Source of the DNA: Opitutia bacterium
GTDB lineage: Bacteria; Verrucomicrobiota; Verrucomicrobiia; Opitutales; UBA953
Length of the DNA stretch: 7,223 nt
Assembly: GCA_947378905.1 (NCBI GenBank)
Contig: CANCLV010000048.1
Span: forward strand, 1 to 7,223
Direction: 5' to 3'
This document shows positions 5,854 through 7,223 of this stretch, in pieces. The position numbers were made by a program, and so were the translations under genes. Position 1 is the first letter of the stretch. Each line of letters starts with the position of its first letter. The notes below the pieces were generated by a model. It did no database searches. It saw nothing but the letters and a program-made list of their open reading frames with translations, and had not been told where the DNA came from.

Positions 5854-7223
5854 TTAGTTCCAGCGCTTTTGCTGACAACCTATCACCACTAGGCAAACTC
5901 CTAATAAACCCTGCACTAAAAGTAAAACCAGCGAGAGTGTTGGTGAAGCAATAAACGAAGACTGATCGGGCAAACTGGATGTATAGGCCCCGTATAAATC
6001 GGACGACATCATTGAATTCATATAGCCCGACCAACCCCAGTAGGCATTGATGAAGGGGCGACAAATCCAGGTGAGTGCCGCCGGTAAAGCTAAGACAACG
6101 CCCGATAAAGGTAATTGGAAGCCGACGAGATAAATGGAGAGCAGCGAGGACTTTTCTGGCGAAGCCAGCATCGCGGAGAAACCGAGACAAACGATCGACA
6201 TCGAAACGCACGTGGCGGCGAGCATCACGACTTGCTCCGACCATGGACCTGGGAATCGACAAATGATTTTCACAAACGCACACATCCAAGCACCTTGGAA
6301 AATCGCGATCAGGGAAACGAAAGTGATTTTTGAAAATGCATAAGACCACGGACGCAGACCCGTCATGCGCTCTTTCTCATACAAGGTTCGTTCCGCAGAA
6401 ATTTCACGCCCACCATTATTTGCGCCCATCAAAGTGAGAAGTATTACTTGGAACATCACTAAGCCCGCTGCTAGGCTGGCTACTTGAGCATTTGAAATTT
6501 GCACCTGCAACGCGTGTTGAACATCCTGCATCGACGCCACATTGCGATCCATCGGGATTTTAAAAATATCCCAAGTGCCTTCGATATTAAATATAATGAT
6601 TAATAATGGAAACCCGAAGGTGATCGCCAAGGTCAGCCCAAGGTATCCGGTGTCGCGGAAAAATAATTTGAATCGTCGAGATAATAATGTGAAAAACTGC
6701 GAAACGCCGTCAGGAAGTGTTAAATCAGATGACGCTAGGTTTTCGCCCGTATTCTTCTTCACCTGGGCATTAGCCTTATCGAAATCAGCTGGGTTTTCGG
6801 CCTGATAAATCGCCCAGCGTTCACGCCAATATTCTAAGTTCTGCGCATTGAGTACTTCATAGAGTCTCAAGCCATCCGGAATACCGAAATAAGATAAAAG
6901 CGAAGACGGTGAGCCCTGGAAAATAACATCACCTTGGTAAACGACCGTGACCCAATCGAACTGGTTTAGCTTTCCTAAATTATGGATGATACAAACGAAA
7001 CTTTTACCGCGTGACTCTACCAATTGACGAAGCAGCGCGAGGATTTGGTCTTCCGATTGTGGATCGAGTCCCGACGTCACTTCATCGCAAACCATGCACG
7101 CTGGATCGAGAGTGAGTTCTAAGCCCAGTGATAGTCTTCTAAGCTGACCGCCCGAAAGTGATGAGACGCGTTTATCTTGGTGAACCGCGAGACCCGTTAC
7201 GTCGAGAACCGAAGCCAATCGTC
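5854..7223 (-). CDS. ABCG-like ABC transporter, ATPase-permease fusion, 5' end outside window
   Basis: About 455 C-terminal residues are visible, and the coding frame stays open to the window edge. The N-terminal Walker A and Q-loop lie outside. Numbering from Leu at 7218, the ABC signature LSGGQ is at 21-25, Walker B with catalytic Glu is ACMVCDE (40-46), the D-loop is SGLDP (49-53), and the switch histidine is in CIIHN (His79). The ATPase half therefore looks active. A linker (110-170) leads to an ABC2-type membrane domain with about six helices near 191-211, 247-264, 295-318, 327-350, 357-385 and 427-447. GGREISAERTLYEKERMTGL (269-288) is the typical ABCG amphipathic element after helix 2. 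ATPase-before-permease order marks a half transporter that would act as a dimer. The substrate is unknown; lipids or envelope components are typical for the group. DEVTSGLD replaces the usual DEPTSGLD. It leads a probable operon with the 129- and 640-residue genes. Confidence 0.92.
   Translation of the reverse strand, partial: RLASVLDVTGLAVHQDKRVSSLSGGQLRRLSLGLELTLDPACMVCDEVTSGLDPQSEDQILALLRQLVESRGKSFVCIIHNLGKLNQFDWVTVVYQGDVIFQGSPSSLLSYFGIPDGLRLYEVLNAQNLEYWRERWAIYQAENPADFDKANAQVKKNTGENLASSDLTLPDGVSQFFTLLSRRFKLFFRDTGYLGLTLAITFGFPLLIIIFNIEGTWDIFKIPMDRNVASMQDVQHALQVQISNAQVASLAAGLVMFQVILLTLMGANNGGREISAERTLYEKERMTGLRPWSYAFSKITFVSLIAIFQGAWMCAFVKIICRFPGPWSEQVVMLAATCVSMSIVCLGFSAMLASPEKSSLLSIYLVGFQLPLSGVVLALPAALTWICRPFINAYWGWSGYMNSMMSSDLYGAYTSSLPDQSSFIASPTLSLVLLLVQGLLGVCLVVIGCQQKRWN

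Noticed and set aside
5804..6349. 181-residue minus-strand open frame overlapping the ABC transporter gene
   Set aside because: It lies inside the well-supported permease domain in another frame, has Arg/His/Phe-rich composition typical of a shadow frame, and shows no recognisable motif.
1..7223. CRISPR arrays, insertion sequences, integrase sites, tRNA or other RNA genes
   Set aside because: I found no regularly spaced repeats, transposase motifs, terminal repeats or cloverleaf-like segments on either strand. The non-coding stretches are all shorter than about 110 bases.

Overview
The window looks like ordinary bacterial chromosome of moderate GC (about 45-50% by eye), gene-dense, with no mobile elements, tRNAs, rRNAs or CRISPR repeats that I can see. 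The GlgC belongs to the type shared by Verrucomicrobiota/Chlamydiae, cyanobacteria and plants. Together with two lineage-specific-looking envelope genes and weak Shine-Dalgarno signals, this suggests a member of Verrucomicrobiota or a related PVC phylum. That placement is inference from family resemblance, not a computed result.

Layout. (1) Positions 3-182, + strand: the last 59 codons of a branched-chain aminotransferase (IlvE type), followed by a strong intrinsic terminator at 207-241. (2) Positions 202-2573, - strand: a two-gene unit of glgC (ADP-glucose pyrophosphorylase, the committed step of glycogen synthesis) and an uncharacterised five-to-six-helix membrane protein. Its start codon overlaps the glgC stop in an ATGA. 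(3) Positions 2677-3471, + strand: a WalJ/YycJ-type metallo-beta-lactamase-fold hydrolase, divergent from glgC across about 100 bases. (4) Positions 3477-7223, - strand, read right to left: an ABCG-like half transporter (ATPase then permease on one chain, 5' end outside the window), a 129-residue single-pass membrane protein, and a 640-residue secreted helical protein ending in a Pro-rich repeat. These three are probably one transcription unit.

How the genes fit together. The glgC unit ties carbon storage to an unknown membrane protein through translational coupling. The ABC transporter, small anchored protein and large exported protein look like an envelope-associated cassette, but I recognise no named system, so a shared role is only suggested by order and spacing. 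The two convergent gene pairs are packed very tightly. One terminator lies inside the coding sequence of the opposing gene, and the other pair of stop codons is only 5 bases apart.

I do not see a clearly novel large system. The best candidates for follow-up are the transporter/129-aa/640-aa cassette and the membrane protein coupled to glgC.
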